Source: Chitinophagales bacterium (GTDB lineage Bacteria > Bacteroidota > Bacteroidia > Chitinophagales > Chitinophagaceae). Taken from it: a stretch of 64,000 bases of DNA. Numbering within the stretch: the first letter of the stretch is position 1; every line of letters begins with the position of its first letter. The translations under genes were made by a program, and so were the position numbers. Positions 1 to 10,032 of this stretch are shown in pieces. Below the pieces are notes generated by a model, which saw only the letters and a program-made list of their open reading frames with translations, had not been told where the DNA came from and searched no databases. The stretch is from NCBI GenBank assembly GCA_020636575.1, contig JACJXP010000001.1, positions 620,001 to 684,000 of the forward strand, given 5' to 3'.

Positions 1-1
1 T

Positions 2-301
2 CAGTTTACGGTTATTGTATTAAATGATGCACTGGTGAATATTCCATCCGCATTTACACCCAATGGTGATGGCCTCAATGATTATTTCGGTCCATTGGGC
101 AAAGTACCCGATCAATATAAACTCAAAATATTTAATCGTAATGGCGAGATCGTTTTTGCCAGTTCAACTATCAATCAGCGATGGGATGGAAGGTATAAAG
201 GACAACAGCAACCTAACAGTGTTTTTGTCTATGTGGTTGAATACAGGGATATAAAAAACAATCTTCATCAGCAAAAAGGAACTTTCGTTCTTATCCGATA
301 A
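2..301 (+). CDS. C-terminal end of a T9SS type B (gliding-motility-associated CTD) surface protein, 5' truncated by window edge
   Basis: The reading frame is open from the first bases of the window and ends at 301, so only the last 99 residues of a larger secreted protein are visible. The segment contains the signature IPSAFTPNGDGLND, followed by short beta strands ending in a lysine-poor FVLIR tail. This is the hallmark of the CHU_C / gliding-motility-associated C-terminal domain, the type B sorting signal that directs proteins through the type IX secretion system to the cell surface. The cargo domain lies outside the window, so its function cannot be stated. The next gene begins 26 nt later on the same strand, so the DUF1800/DUF1501 genes could be cotranscribed with it. 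Confidence 0.88.
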   Translation, partial: QFTVIVLNDALVNIPSAFTPNGDGLNDYFGPLGKVPDQYKLKIFNRNGEIVFASSTINQRWDGRYKGQQQPNSVFVYVVEYRDIKNNLHQQKGTFVLIR

Positions 302-327
302 AATTCAAATCAGATAAACCAACAAAT

Positions 328-1947
328 ATGGACAGAAGAGATTTTTTTAAGATAGCCCGAAGAGAGCAAGATCATAAAGTCAATAGCGTATTTGCTGGTC
401 TTGTTCCATATACCGGGACCTGGACCGTAAATGAAGTATCGCATTTACTCAAAAGAACCATGTTTGGCGCCAAAAAACCGGACATAGATCATTTTCTTAC
501 CCTTACACCCGGTGAAGCCGTGGATGAAATACTAAACACAACTACAGTCCCTTCTCCTCCCGTGAGAGATTATGGCTTATTGGAAGACGATGGTGTTTTT
601 TATGATGATCTTGGAGTGGCTATTGGTGAAACATGGATCAATGATCCCAACACGGCCAGTGATCCTGTAGTGAGGGGGCAGATCAACAGCCGGCGTATCC
701 AAAGTTTACGGAAATGGTGGTCAGGCCTTATCCTGAACCAGAACCGGAGCATACAGGAAAAAATGGTTTTATTCTGGCATCATCATTTTTCGATACAAGA
801 ATCTGAGGTAGGTGATGTAAGATATTTATGGCGTCATCATGACCTTCTTCGTACTAATGCCATGGGAAGTTTTAAAACATTGGTACGGGAAGTAACCATT
901 GATCCCGCCATGCTGATACACCTGAACGGTTACTTAAACTCAAGACAGGCGCCTGATGAAAATTATGCCAGAGAAATGCAGGAACTATTTACTGTTGGAA
1001 AAGGGAATGATTCATTATATACAGAAGATGACGTTATTGCCGCTGCAAGGGTATTGACCGGCTGGAGGATAAATGAAGATCCATTGGGGTCTTACCTGGA
1101 TACCGGGGCACATGACATGGGTAGCAAAAGCTTTTCAGTGTTCTATAATGATACTACGATCAGCGGTAGCAGCAACGAATTCCAGGAACTGGATGCACTT
1201 GTTGATATGATCTTTAATACTACCGAGGCAGCCCGGTTCATTTGCCGGAAGCTATACAAATGGTTTGTTTATTATGAAATCGATGAACTAACAGAAGTGG
1301 AAGTGATCGTTCCTATGGCAGATATTCTGATCGCCAATAATTATGTGGTGCAACCAGCTCTTGAAGCACTTTTTAAAAGTGAACATTTTTTTGATACCAT
1401 CAACCAGGCATGCTATATCAAAAATCCATTTGATATTATTGTAGGCACTCTCCGTGAGTTTGATGTAAGTTTTCCTCCCTATACTGATTATACCAATGGC
1501 TATCCCTTGTTTTTCTCCATATATAACGAAGCTGCCCAGATGCAGCAGGACCTGCTCCAGCCACCTGATGTTTCAGGATGGCCTTCTTATTACCAGGAAC
1601 CCATGCATTATGAATTATGGGTAAACAGCAATTCACTACCTAAAAGAGCAGATTACACTGATGCATTGGTAAACGATTCAGTAATTGATGTAAGGGCATT
1701 TGCAAATAACTCATCAAATCCTGCTGACCCCAATCAATTGATTGATGATGTTACCGCTTTGTTATTAAGGTATCCGTTGTCGGCAAATTCCAAATCTTAT
1801 GTAAAAACAAATTACCTGTTAGGCAATACAACAGATGATACCGTGTGGACCAATGCCTGGAACAGTAATAACAGTACATATATCAATTCATCACTCAGGG
1901 CAATGTTCAAATTCCTGATGAACCTTCCAGAATTTCATTTATGCTGA
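328..1947 (+). CDS. DUF1800 family protein
   Basis: A 539-residue protein of the DUF1800 family. The diagnostic stretch is NYAREMQELFTVGKG around residues 211-225, followed by the family-typical EDDVIAAARVLTGW segment. The N-terminus begins MDRRDFFK, which resembles a twin-arginine motif, but I see no clear hydrophobic core after it, so export is uncertain. DUF1800 genes are commonly paired with DUF1501 genes in Bacteroidetes and Planctomycetes, and the next gene here, 34 nt downstream, is a DUF1501 protein. No biochemical activity is established for the family. The pair probably forms one envelope-associated operon. Confidence 0.9.
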   Translation: MDRRDFFKIARREQDHKVNSVFAGLVPYTGTWTVNEVSHLLKRTMFGAKKPDIDHFLTLTPGEAVDEILNTTTVPSPPVRDYGLLEDDGVFYDDLGVAIGETWINDPNTASDPVVRGQINSRRIQSLRKWWSGLILNQNRSIQEKMVLFWHHHFSIQESEVGDVRYLWRHHDLLRTNAMGSFKTLVREVTIDPAMLIHLNGYLNSRQAPDENYAREMQELFTVGKGNDSLYTEDDVIAAARVLTGWRINEDPLGSYLDTGAHDMGSKSFSVFYNDTTISGSSNEFQELDALVDMIFNTTEAARFICRKLYKWFVYYEIDELTEVEVIVPMADILIANNYVVQPALEALFKSEHFFDTINQACYIKNPFDIIVGTLREFDVSFPPYTDYTNGYPLFFSIYNEAAQMQQDLLQPPDVSGWPSYYQEPMHYELWVNSNSLPKRADYTDALVNDSVIDVRAFANNSSNPADPNQLIDDVTALLLRYPLSANSKSYVKTNYLLGNTTDDTVWTNAWNSNNSTYINSSLRAMFKFLMNLPEFHLC

Positions 1948-1981
1948 TCGACGATTCATTAACCTATGTAAACAACAAATA

Positions 1982-3583
1982 ATGAACAGAAGAAGATTCT
2001 TACGTAATACAATACCTGCTGCAGTTACCATGCCGGCGTTATTAAATGGGTTCTCATTCACTGCCCGTGGTGCAGAAAGTCCGTTGGCCAGGTTGTTTGA
2101 ACAAACCCTCACAGATACCGATCATGTATTTGTGCTGGTGCAATTAGGCGGCGGTAATGATGGCCTTAACATGGTGATCCCACTGGATATTTATGGAAAC
2201 TATTATAATGCAAGAACCAATGTAGCTATTCCACAAAGTCAGGTTCTTCGGTTAGATGGAACTGATAGATCAGGTTTGCATCCTGCCATGACAGCTATGC
2301 AGAATATGTTCAATGAGGGTAAGCTAAGTATTGTCCAATCCGTTGGGTATGACAAACCCAACTTCTCACATTTCAGAGCTACAGATATCTGGAATAGCGC
2401 TGACACAACCGAAAACAGGAGAGAAAGAGTAAAAACGGGTTGGATGGGCAGATATCTTGAAAGTGAGTACCCGGGTTACCCTGATGCATTTCCCAACCAG
2501 GAAATGCCGGATCCACTGGCAATCCAGATCAGTAATGTACCTACATTAGCAGTGCAAGGTCAGATCTATTCTATGGGACTTTCCATTACAAATCCCGATA
2601 AGATCTATTCTTTTGTAAATCCATTTTCTGATTATCCGTTTAATGCAGCACCAGCCAATAAGGAATTAAAATTTCTGAGGGTGATCTCAGAAAAAACAAA
2701 GATCTATTCTGATATTATCAGAGCTGCCTATCACAATGCCTCTACAATGGCAACCTATCCATCAGACAATTACCTGGCTGATCAACTTAAGATAGTTGCC
2801 CGGTTAATAAAAGGAGGATTAAAGACAAGAATTTATACCGTAAGCATGGGTGGTTTTGATACACACAAAAGGCAGGTAAATGCCAGTGATACAACCACCG
2901 GAATGCATGCAAAGCTTTTGAAAGATCTTTCATCCGGCATAAGCGCTTTTCAGCAGGACCTTGAATTAATGGGATTGGATGAACGGGTAATGGGAATGAC
3001 CTATTCTGAGTTTGGCCGAAGAATAAAATCAAATGCAAGCCTGGGAACTGATCATGGAGCAGCAGCCCCTCTTATCATGTTTGGGAAAAATGCAAAAAAG
3101 GGAATTCTTGGAAACAGCCCGGAAATACCCGCCGATATCCAGGTGGTGAATAATATTCCTTTTCAATACGATTTCAGAAGTGTGTATGCATCAGTGCTGG
3201 AGCAATGGTTTTGTGTAAAGCAACCTGCATTGGATTCAATTCTTTTAAAAAATTACCAGTCCCTTCCTTTAATAACCGGCCCATGTGGTGTAGCTGACGA
3301 CCCTGATGATACAAATAATAACTCCAATAACCTGACTTTAAAAATGTGGCCAAATCCATACACAGTAAGCGGAACCATACAATTTTCAACTAACGGGGGG
3401 CATACAATGATCCAGCAAATTGACGGGCTGGGCAGAGTAGTTAAAGTGCTTGCCAGCCAGGATTACGCAGCCGGAACTTATAACATTGATATTTATAATG
3501 ACGGTCTTGCTTCAGGGGTTTATTTTATCAGGTTACAGAACAAGGCATTACAAAAAGTTATTACTGTGATGAAAATGCCTTAA
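1982..3583 (+). CDS. DUF1501 family protein with Tat-like signal and T9SS type A sorting domain
   Basis: A 533-residue protein. Residues 1-35 begin MNRRRFLRN and continue with a short hydrophobic stretch ending near a small-residue cleavage site, which resembles a twin-arginine signal peptide. The body shows DUF1501 hallmarks: VQLGGGNDGLNMVIPL (about residue 52), GGFDTH, and TDHGAAAPLIMFG. DUF1501 is related to the alkaline-phosphatase/sulfatase superfamily, but no substrate is known. From about residue 450 there is an Asn-rich linker, then a T9SS type A sorting domain with KMWPNPY, the central GLGRVV segment and SGVYFIRLQ near the end. The protein should therefore be exported to the periplasm and then secreted or anchored at the surface. 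Confidence 0.9.
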   Translation: MNRRRFLRNTIPAAVTMPALLNGFSFTARGAESPLARLFEQTLTDTDHVFVLVQLGGGNDGLNMVIPLDIYGNYYNARTNVAIPQSQVLRLDGTDRSGLHPAMTAMQNMFNEGKLSIVQSVGYDKPNFSHFRATDIWNSADTTENRRERVKTGWMGRYLESEYPGYPDAFPNQEMPDPLAIQISNVPTLAVQGQIYSMGLSITNPDKIYSFVNPFSDYPFNAAPANKELKFLRVISEKTKIYSDIIRAAYHNASTMATYPSDNYLADQLKIVARLIKGGLKTRIYTVSMGGFDTHKRQVNASDTTTGMHAKLLKDLSSGISAFQQDLELMGLDERVMGMTYSEFGRRIKSNASLGTDHGAAAPLIMFGKNAKKGILGNSPEIPADIQVVNNIPFQYDFRSVYASVLEQWFCVKQPALDSILLKNYQSLPLITGPCGVADDPDDTNNNSNNLTLKMWPNPYTVSGTIQFSTNGGHTMIQQIDGLGRVVKVLASQDYAAGTYNIDIYNDGLASGVYFIRLQNKALQKVITVMKMP

Positions 3584-3762
3584 AATCAGTTTTTTCAAGA
3601 AAATAATGATGCGGATCCAATTAAAAAGTAGCATAAACACAATAAATTAAACTTTGCCAGTTTTAATAATTCAATACATTTAGATTTCCTTTCCATTATC
3701 CCAGTAAACACCGGTTTCTGTTCCCGAGTTAGATTCTTGTTTATATACTTTAGTTGTGATCT

Positions 3763-4689
3763 ATGCAGAGGAAAAGGGTGTTCTTGTTGGTTCTTTTGGC
3801 AGCATCTACGCTGACAAATAAAGTAATCTATGCACAATATTATTTCTATAACGACCGGTACTACGAAAATGCTGTTGTTGTAGATTTCGGTGGCAGCATT
3901 GGACTAATGAACGCCTTTACAGATCTTGGTGGCAAAAAAGGCATTGGCAAAAATTTCATTAAAGACCTGAACTGGAAAAATACCAAAACCTGCTTTGGCG
4001 TTTATGCAACGGCAATGTACCAAGGCAAGATCGGCCTTCGCCTACAAGCTACATTTGGAGAAGTAGCTGCTTATGATAGTATTTTAAAAGATGTAAAAGA
4101 ATCCACCTTTGGCAGATATGAACGTAACCTGAGTTTTAAAAGTAAGATCACAGACATACAGTTGGGTATTGAAATTCATCCTTTGTACTTTAAGTATTAT
4201 GCTGATGAACCACCCCCGCCCTTTTCTCCCTACATTTTTGCCGGTGTTGGCATTTTTACATTTGACCCGCAGGCAAATCTCAATGGCCAATGGCATTCTT
4301 TACAGCCACTCAAAACAGAAGGTCAGGGATTTGCTGAATACCCGGAAAGAGAACCCTATAGTTTAACGCAACTAAATTATTCAGCCGGCCTAGGAGTTAA
4401 ATATGAGATCAACTCTTTTGTAAATGCAAGGCTCGAAATAAACCATCGTTTTCTACAGACTGATTATTTAGATGATGTAAGTAAAGATTATATCGATAAA
4501 TCATTATTTGCTAATTACCTGCCTTCAAACCTGGCCGCAATAGCATCACAATTATACAGTCGCAAAGAAGAATTGAATCCTGCTGATATTACCATTCCCG
4601 GACAGCAAAGAGGTGATCCAAAAGACAATGATGCCTTTTTTACGATTGAACTTAAAGTAGGTGTTACCCTGGGCAGGGTTAAACGCTAA
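3763..4689 (+). CDS. Outer-membrane beta-barrel family protein (DUF6089-like)
   Basis: A 308-residue protein with an N-terminal signal peptide (basic start, Leu/Val-rich core, cleavage near IYAQ at residues 22-25). The rest alternates short amphipathic strands with Gly/Asn turns, including FSPYIFAGVGIFTF, LNYSAGLGVKYEI and a final FFTIELKVGVTLG, as in small Bacteroidetes outer-membrane barrels such as PorT/DUF6089. A Pro-rich insertion EPPPPFSP lies near residue 150. A charged loop and a terminal basic tail follow the last strand. The gene is isolated: about 180 nt upstream and 157 nt downstream are noncoding. The assignment rests on fold-like features, not on a catalytic motif. Confidence 0.7.
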   Translation: MQRKRVFLLVLLAASTLTNKVIYAQYYFYNDRYYENAVVVDFGGSIGLMNAFTDLGGKKGIGKNFIKDLNWKNTKTCFGVYATAMYQGKIGLRLQATFGEVAAYDSILKDVKESTFGRYERNLSFKSKITDIQLGIEIHPLYFKYYADEPPPPFSPYIFAGVGIFTFDPQANLNGQWHSLQPLKTEGQGFAEYPEREPYSLTQLNYSAGLGVKYEINSFVNARLEINHRFLQTDYLDDVSKDYIDKSLFANYLPSNLAAIASQLYSRKEELNPADITIPGQQRGDPKDNDAFFTIELKVGVTLGRVKR

Positions 4690-4846
4690 CCTGTTACTTC
4701 TCAATGTCTTTTAAAATCAATTCTGTCTGGAGAGCCGGGTTTCCTGCATGACGATCAATTTTGTAAATTTACAGGGTAAAGCAAATTTCCTTTTCACTTT
4801 CCTGATATTTCCAATACTATGATGACCATTGCCCAAAAATGACGGC

Positions 4847-7243
4847 ATGGAACAAAACGCTGCACATACAGGACATGAGAAATACTTAAAAAGCTATTTA
4901 TCATTTCGTCCGCTATTAAGGGCTCTGAAAAAAAACATTGCCGAAGGAAATCCCGGCATGAAGAAACTCTACGGGCAGGTGGTCAGTGCATTCGAATCTC
5001 ATCCTGAACTAATGGAAACCATCACTGACTTGTCAGTATTGGAACCGCATAGTGAACTTATAGAAGAACTGCTTTCCGCAGTTTTCCCTCCTACTACTGC
5101 CAACTATATGTATGGCGTATCCATACCATTTAGATATGAAGCAGTTTACGTTTCACCGTCATTCAGAAAAAATCTTTTGCTGCCTGGTACTAACAAAATA
5201 AATATACCAACCAATAGTATCGGTGTCAGTCTCCAGCAGGAAATGATGCATTATACCTGTGGTCTGATACTTAAAAAATATCTCGGCTATAATAATCCGG
5301 AAAGCACCAGGGCAGTTTACTCATTAAAAGATCCTGAAACCGGCAATTTGAGATATATGGAACTTCGGTTAGATGGAAGATTTATAGATGTTAATCCTGA
5401 AAATGAACTTCCTGAACTTCCTGAATCACTGCTGGATCAGCTTAATAAAAGATTGCTCACAATTGATGAACTACTGGAAAAAATACCGCTTAATAAATTT
5501 GTTTTTGAAGGGTTGACGCCGATCCGTGTGAATGATGTTACCGAGACAGCTGTAATTGGGGAGATCAAGAACAAACTATTAGGCTTTAACTCCGGGCAAG
5601 ATCCCAATGCAATTGTTGAGTTGGAGAACCATATCCAGACACTTATAGATCTGAAAGATATAACCATCGGTATCACGCCTTTTTTTAAGATCAACAATCA
5701 CTACATTTATTCAGATCTCCACAATGACAATAGTTTACTATTCCGGCAACTAAGAACTGCCCAGGAAAAAGATGAGATATCAGATTATTGCAAACTACTC
5801 TTCCGGGAATCTGATCAGCCATTATTGTTTGACCATCTGAACCCTGAAGCAATTAATGATGTTCAATGCCTGCAACATTATTACAATGAAGGGGCCCGAA
5901 GTATTATCATTTGCCCGTTAAAGCTTAATAATGAGCTTATGGGATTGCTGGAGATCATGTCTAAAGAAGAAGGTTATCTGAAAACCGCACATGCAGTTAA
6001 AATTCAATCTGCTATTCCGTTATTTACATTAGGAATGGAGAAAACCCTTGATCTCCTGAATAGTAATGTGGATGCAGTTATCAAAAAGAAATTTACCGCG
6101 GTTCAGCCGGCAGTAGAATGGCGATTCACTGAAGCTGCGTTAAATTTTCTGGTCAACAGACAAAAATCAGATGATGCCAAGATAGAAAAAATTGCTTTTG
6201 ACGATGTTCACCCACTGTATGCGGCGATAGATATCAGGGGGTCTTCCACATCCCGGGCTCATGCCATACAACAGGATACATTGGATCAACTGGACGCAGT
6301 AAAACAAGTTGTGCAGAAGGCCCAGCAACAAATATCTTTTCCTTTGTTACAGGAAGTTGAGTTTAAGATCAACAGGTTTATAGAGGCTGCTTCAGATGTA
6401 TTGAGAGCAGAAGAGGAATTAAGTATCCAGGATTTTCTGCAAAACCAGGTTGCCTCTGTATTTAAGCATTTAGCCAATACTGAGCCTGGCCTAAAACCAG
6501 AAATAGAAAACTACTATTCAAAGCTGGACCCTGTACTTGGAATGCTATATCACCATAGAAAAGAATATGAAGAAAGTGTTTCCCGTATAAACGATGTACT
6601 TGCCAGGTTTATCGACAAAGAACAAGCTGCTGTTCAAAAAGTATACCCGCATTACTTTGAACGTTATGTTACGGATGGACTTGATTTTAATATTTTTATT
6701 GGTCAGTCAATAACGCCAAGAAAGAAATTCGATGAGATATATCTCCGTAATATGAAAATGTGGCAACTCACGGTTCTTGCCAAGGCAACCCGGATCACCA
6801 ATGAATTAGAAAAGGAATTGAGCCACCTGCTCAAAACCACGCAGTTGATCTTATCGCATAATCAACCGCTTTCTATTACTTTCAGAACCGCAGAAAGGAA
6901 ATTTGACGTTGATGGAGCTTACAATACCCGTTATGAGATCGTAAAAAAACGAATAGATAAAGTTCGGATCAAGGAAACCAATGAACGATTAACCCAACCC
7001 GGTAAAATTGCAATTGTTTACTCGCAGGCAAAAGATGCAGAAGAATACACTGAGTATATAGAGTTCTTACAAAACAAGAAGCTCTTGCTTCCCGGCATTG
7101 AGAACCATGACCTTGAGGAACTGCAGGGTGTTATTGGCTTAAAAGCTCTTCGGGTAGATGTAAATCTTGATAACCAGCCCAGGCGATCAGACACAACAAT
7201 TGAACTTTCAAATACCACTACCGATCATCTTCTAAAAGGATAA
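4847..7243 (+). CDS. GAF domain-containing protein, function unknown
   Basis: A large cytoplasmic-looking protein of 798 residues from the ATG at 4847. A TTG 18 nt upstream is in frame but is less likely as start, and a stop lies just before it. There is no signal peptide or membrane segment. The N-terminal 130 residues are helical. A GAF-like domain follows (about residues 265-400, with the segment SIIICPLKLNNELMGLLEIM typical of GAF strands). After it comes the motif AIDIRGSSTSR (about residues 460-470), then a long helical C-terminal half. GAF domains bind small ligands or phytochrome-type chromophores. No output domain is recognised with confidence, although the DIRGSS segment faintly recalls class III cyclase beta strands. 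Confidence 0.7.
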   Translation: MEQNAAHTGHEKYLKSYLSFRPLLRALKKNIAEGNPGMKKLYGQVVSAFESHPELMETITDLSVLEPHSELIEELLSAVFPPTTANYMYGVSIPFRYEAVYVSPSFRKNLLLPGTNKINIPTNSIGVSLQQEMMHYTCGLILKKYLGYNNPESTRAVYSLKDPETGNLRYMELRLDGRFIDVNPENELPELPESLLDQLNKRLLTIDELLEKIPLNKFVFEGLTPIRVNDVTETAVIGEIKNKLLGFNSGQDPNAIVELENHIQTLIDLKDITIGITPFFKINNHYIYSDLHNDNSLLFRQLRTAQEKDEISDYCKLLFRESDQPLLFDHLNPEAINDVQCLQHYYNEGARSIIICPLKLNNELMGLLEIMSKEEGYLKTAHAVKIQSAIPLFTLGMEKTLDLLNSNVDAVIKKKFTAVQPAVEWRFTEAALNFLVNRQKSDDAKIEKIAFDDVHPLYAAIDIRGSSTSRAHAIQQDTLDQLDAVKQVVQKAQQQISFPLLQEVEFKINRFIEAASDVLRAEEELSIQDFLQNQVASVFKHLANTEPGLKPEIENYYSKLDPVLGMLYHHRKEYEESVSRINDVLARFIDKEQAAVQKVYPHYFERYVTDGLDFNIFIGQSITPRKKFDEIYLRNMKMWQLTVLAKATRITNELEKELSHLLKTTQLILSHNQPLSITFRTAERKFDVDGAYNTRYEIVKKRIDKVRIKETNERLTQPGKIAIVYSQAKDAEEYTEYIEFLQNKKLLLPGIENHDLEELQGVIGLKALRVDVNLDNQPRRSDTTIELSNTTTDHLLKG

Positions 7244-7247
7244 AAAA

Positions 7248-7273
7248 AAGCCAGCATAATAAATAGCTGGCTT
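7248..7273 (-). terminator. Rho-independent terminator for the 864-aa barrel gene
   Basis: A perfect 8-bp stem (AAGCCAGC/GCTGGCTT) with a 10-nt AT-rich loop. On the minus strand it is followed directly by a run of eight T residues, so it ends transcription of the minus-strand gene that stops at 7296. It lies between two convergent genes and may also act weakly on the plus strand. Confidence 0.75.
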
Positions 7274-7295
7274 GTATAATTAACTTATTCAGAAA

Positions 7296-9890
7296 TCAGA
7301 ATTTCCAACCCATAGAAAACATAGGGATACCGTCTTCTTTCGATTTCGCATAACTAACGGCAAGAACTATTCTGCGGAGTGGGGAGAACCATATTCCACC
7401 ACCGTATCCACTTAATACTTTGTTATCAGTATCATTTTCTACCCAAACCCTTCCTGCATCAAAAAATGCAAATACACCAAGGGATGCAGGGAACAGGTAT
7501 GTCCTGAGATTGGCAACTTTTATACGCAGCTCAGATTGGTTATACATTTTTGACTTTCCGGCAAAACGTTCTTTACGATATCCACGAAGATTTGATTCAT
7601 TGCCAAGATATTGCGCCTGGAAAAACTCATATCCGTTATCGCCTGAAGTAGTTCCTGCACCTGTTCTGTTTGCAAAAACTATCCAGTCTTTAACAACACT
7701 CAGGTAAAATGTGAAATCAGAATTGAGCATATTTATCTTATCATAACTATTATCATTCATGCCTATTGTTCTGTGAAAGGTGGTAACCCAGTTGATTCCT
7801 TTTTGCGGTACTACTTTGTTGTCCCTGGTATCCACAATCAGTGATGCTTTGGCTCCAAGATAAGACTGCTTCTTATATACCCTGGCAGGATCCAGTCCGA
7901 TTGCAACAGTATTCAAAACAATATTTCTGACCGCATTGAATTTATCCGTTGCGTCCAAAGAATAGAACTGAAAACTTGGCCCAAACAATAAACTCACTTT
8001 GTCTGAAAACCGTTGACGAAGCATAATATTCAAATCTCCAAGATCATAGCGGACCCTGTAAAATCTGAATTTACCGGGATTGGATTTATCATACACCGTA
8101 TTAACACCATAGCCGAAAAAGTTGGTAGTGTTATTCGGCCCCCGATATGCTAAGTCAAAAACCAGGTCGGTATTACGTCCCAGCGAGGAGGGAAACTCGC
8201 CGAAATATTCAAAATTAAAGGCCTTAGTTGAAAACGCAAATGATGTCTTTACCTGGTGAAAAGACTTATAAGGCTCTTTTCTGAAACCGTGACGTATATA
8301 CTTAAAAGTTGGCCCAAGGAACACTCCATCATCCGGGTTATATCCAACTGTTGCAAAGAATGACTGGTATGGATATTTGAAACTTAACCTTTCAAACTTA
8401 TTTACAGCACTATCATTGGACATTTTGTTTTTAAACCGTCCATCAACCGTATTTCCTTTTCCCAGGCGGTCATATATAATGGTTGCATTTTGGTTTTTTG
8501 CTGTATTCTGAAAAAGATCCTGCCCGCCTCCGCCAATAAGCCTGACCTTAATTTTGTCATTACTTCCATTAGTTACAAATTTATCGTCACCATCCATCCC
8601 AAAAATGATCAGATCTTTTGTGACCAGGGGATCAAACTTCCTTTCATACATCAGAATATCAACGTTTCCGTCTTTATCAATTTTGTTGATCTTAACAATT
8701 GCAGATCCATCGTCAAAATGTGTGATCTCAAACAACTCTTTTTTATCACTCCCATTAATTGTTACAGTTTCAGAAATAAACCGATAATATGCAATTACTT
8801 CATCAACAAGATATTTTCTTCTTTCTTTTAATGTTTGTGCAATTTTGGCTGCTGATATTTTTCTTATTTCTTCCGGCTGAGCAGCCATGGCCCGATCTAT
8901 CACGGCATCCGTCATTAATGAAACGAATTGTTCCGCAGTTTGACGCCATTCCGGTTCTGTAAGATCTGTCAAAAAGAAGCGATCAAGATTTCTCGCTGCA
9001 AAATTGAACCGATTAATATTCTTAGCCTGAGCCTTAAAACCCTCTAGTTGAGGAACCAAAGACCTCATTTTTACTATTCCGGGTAATACTCCCTGGTTAG
9101 TATAAAAAGCCTGGTCCCTGTCTTTGGCGATTGGAAAATATGTTTGTCCCTTACCATGTGGATTATCATATGCTCCCCATGTCCATTGGCCTTCATGCCT
9201 GTCCAGGTCCATTACAAACATGTCAAGAATCCTTACCCGAAGCAACGCCAGTTGATCCACTCTGTTGTCATTGTCTTTTTCAAGTTTATCTGCTACTTCA
9301 TCTGTATCATACGCTTTGTCTACGGAATCGGGCAATCTCTCTTCAAACATAGCCAGCATACCTGCAAAGTCCTCACGGTATTCACCTAAAGCAGGGTCAT
9401 CAGCAATGATCACTATTTTAGGATTACCATGCGGCAATCCGGCTGCCTCAGCCAAAACTGTTACAGACAAAGCAGCGTACGGATAGGAGGCCGAAACACC
9501 ATCAGAAACAAGATCAGCTGCAGCCTCACTTTGCAGATCTCCGGGTAGTGTTTTGCTTGTAATAAACTTTTGAATCGACCGTAATGTGTATTGCCTTCCT
9601 TTTGCGTCTTCAACCCTTAATGATTTGGTCTGTTTTCCTCCTCCTCTTTTAACAGGAGTAAGCCCGCCCATTTCCTGGGACAACTTAAAATAAGGCGCTT
9701 TAATCGGTGTATTCCATTCTTGCCGGTAGTTAGCTCCCATCCAGAATGTCCTTCCTCCACTTGTGCTAAAATGAGAGCCACTCTTTTTATCAGATTCTGA
9801 CGTTTGCTGGGCATTTGTATGGATGGCAAAAAATAAAATTGCTACCACAAAAAAGGTTGAAAGCAGTTTCATGATGTTTGGTTTTGACAA
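7296..9890 (-). CDS. Omp85/BamA-like outer-membrane protein with central kinase-like region
   Basis: 864 residues with a signal peptide (cleavage after THTNAQ-like residues near 28). The C-terminal 300 residues form an Omp85/surface-antigen-type barrel: VVPQKGINW, then SNLRGYRKERFAG containing the Omp85 RGY/RGF lid motif (R769), and a final Phe after FSMGWK. The middle (residues 75-265) has a glycine-rich segment RGGGKQ, YTLRSIQK with K108, EER at 183-185, LDMFVMDLDRHEGQW (D228, D230, H232) and PIAKDRDQAF (D257, D259). This layout resembles diverged CotH/FAM20/HipA-type kinases (inference). The protein is paralogous to the C-terminal two-thirds of the divergent gene starting at 10167. Confidence 0.8.
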   Translation of the reverse strand: MSKPNIMKLLSTFFVVAILFFAIHTNAQQTSESDKKSGSHFSTSGGRTFWMGANYRQEWNTPIKAPYFKLSQEMGGLTPVKRGGGKQTKSLRVEDAKGRQYTLRSIQKFITSKTLPGDLQSEAAADLVSDGVSASYPYAALSVTVLAEAAGLPHGNPKIVIIADDPALGEYREDFAGMLAMFEERLPDSVDKAYDTDEVADKLEKDNDNRVDQLALLRVRILDMFVMDLDRHEGQWTWGAYDNPHGKGQTYFPIAKDRDQAFYTNQGVLPGIVKMRSLVPQLEGFKAQAKNINRFNFAARNLDRFFLTDLTEPEWRQTAEQFVSLMTDAVIDRAMAAQPEEIRKISAAKIAQTLKERRKYLVDEVIAYYRFISETVTINGSDKKELFEITHFDDGSAIVKINKIDKDGNVDILMYERKFDPLVTKDLIIFGMDGDDKFVTNGSNDKIKVRLIGGGGQDLFQNTAKNQNATIIYDRLGKGNTVDGRFKNKMSNDSAVNKFERLSFKYPYQSFFATVGYNPDDGVFLGPTFKYIRHGFRKEPYKSFHQVKTSFAFSTKAFNFEYFGEFPSSLGRNTDLVFDLAYRGPNNTTNFFGYGVNTVYDKSNPGKFRFYRVRYDLGDLNIMLRQRFSDKVSLLFGPSFQFYSLDATDKFNAVRNIVLNTVAIGLDPARVYKKQSYLGAKASLIVDTRDNKVVPQKGINWVTTFHRTIGMNDNSYDKINMLNSDFTFYLSVVKDWIVFANRTGAGTTSGDNGYEFFQAQYLGNESNLRGYRKERFAGKSKMYNQSELRIKVANLRTYLFPASLGVFAFFDAGRVWVENDTDNKVLSGYGGGIWFSPLRRIVLAVSYAKSKEDGIPMFSMGWKF

Positions 9891-10032
9891 TAATTAAATG
9901 CTGCAGTATAAGTCCCGATTTGAAAAGATACGATTTTTTGAAAAACAGGAATAAAATCGACAAAATAATAGACATGAGTCTCTAAAATCCTATAAATCAA
10001 TAATTTTATGCGTACTCTATCTGTTTTTATTC

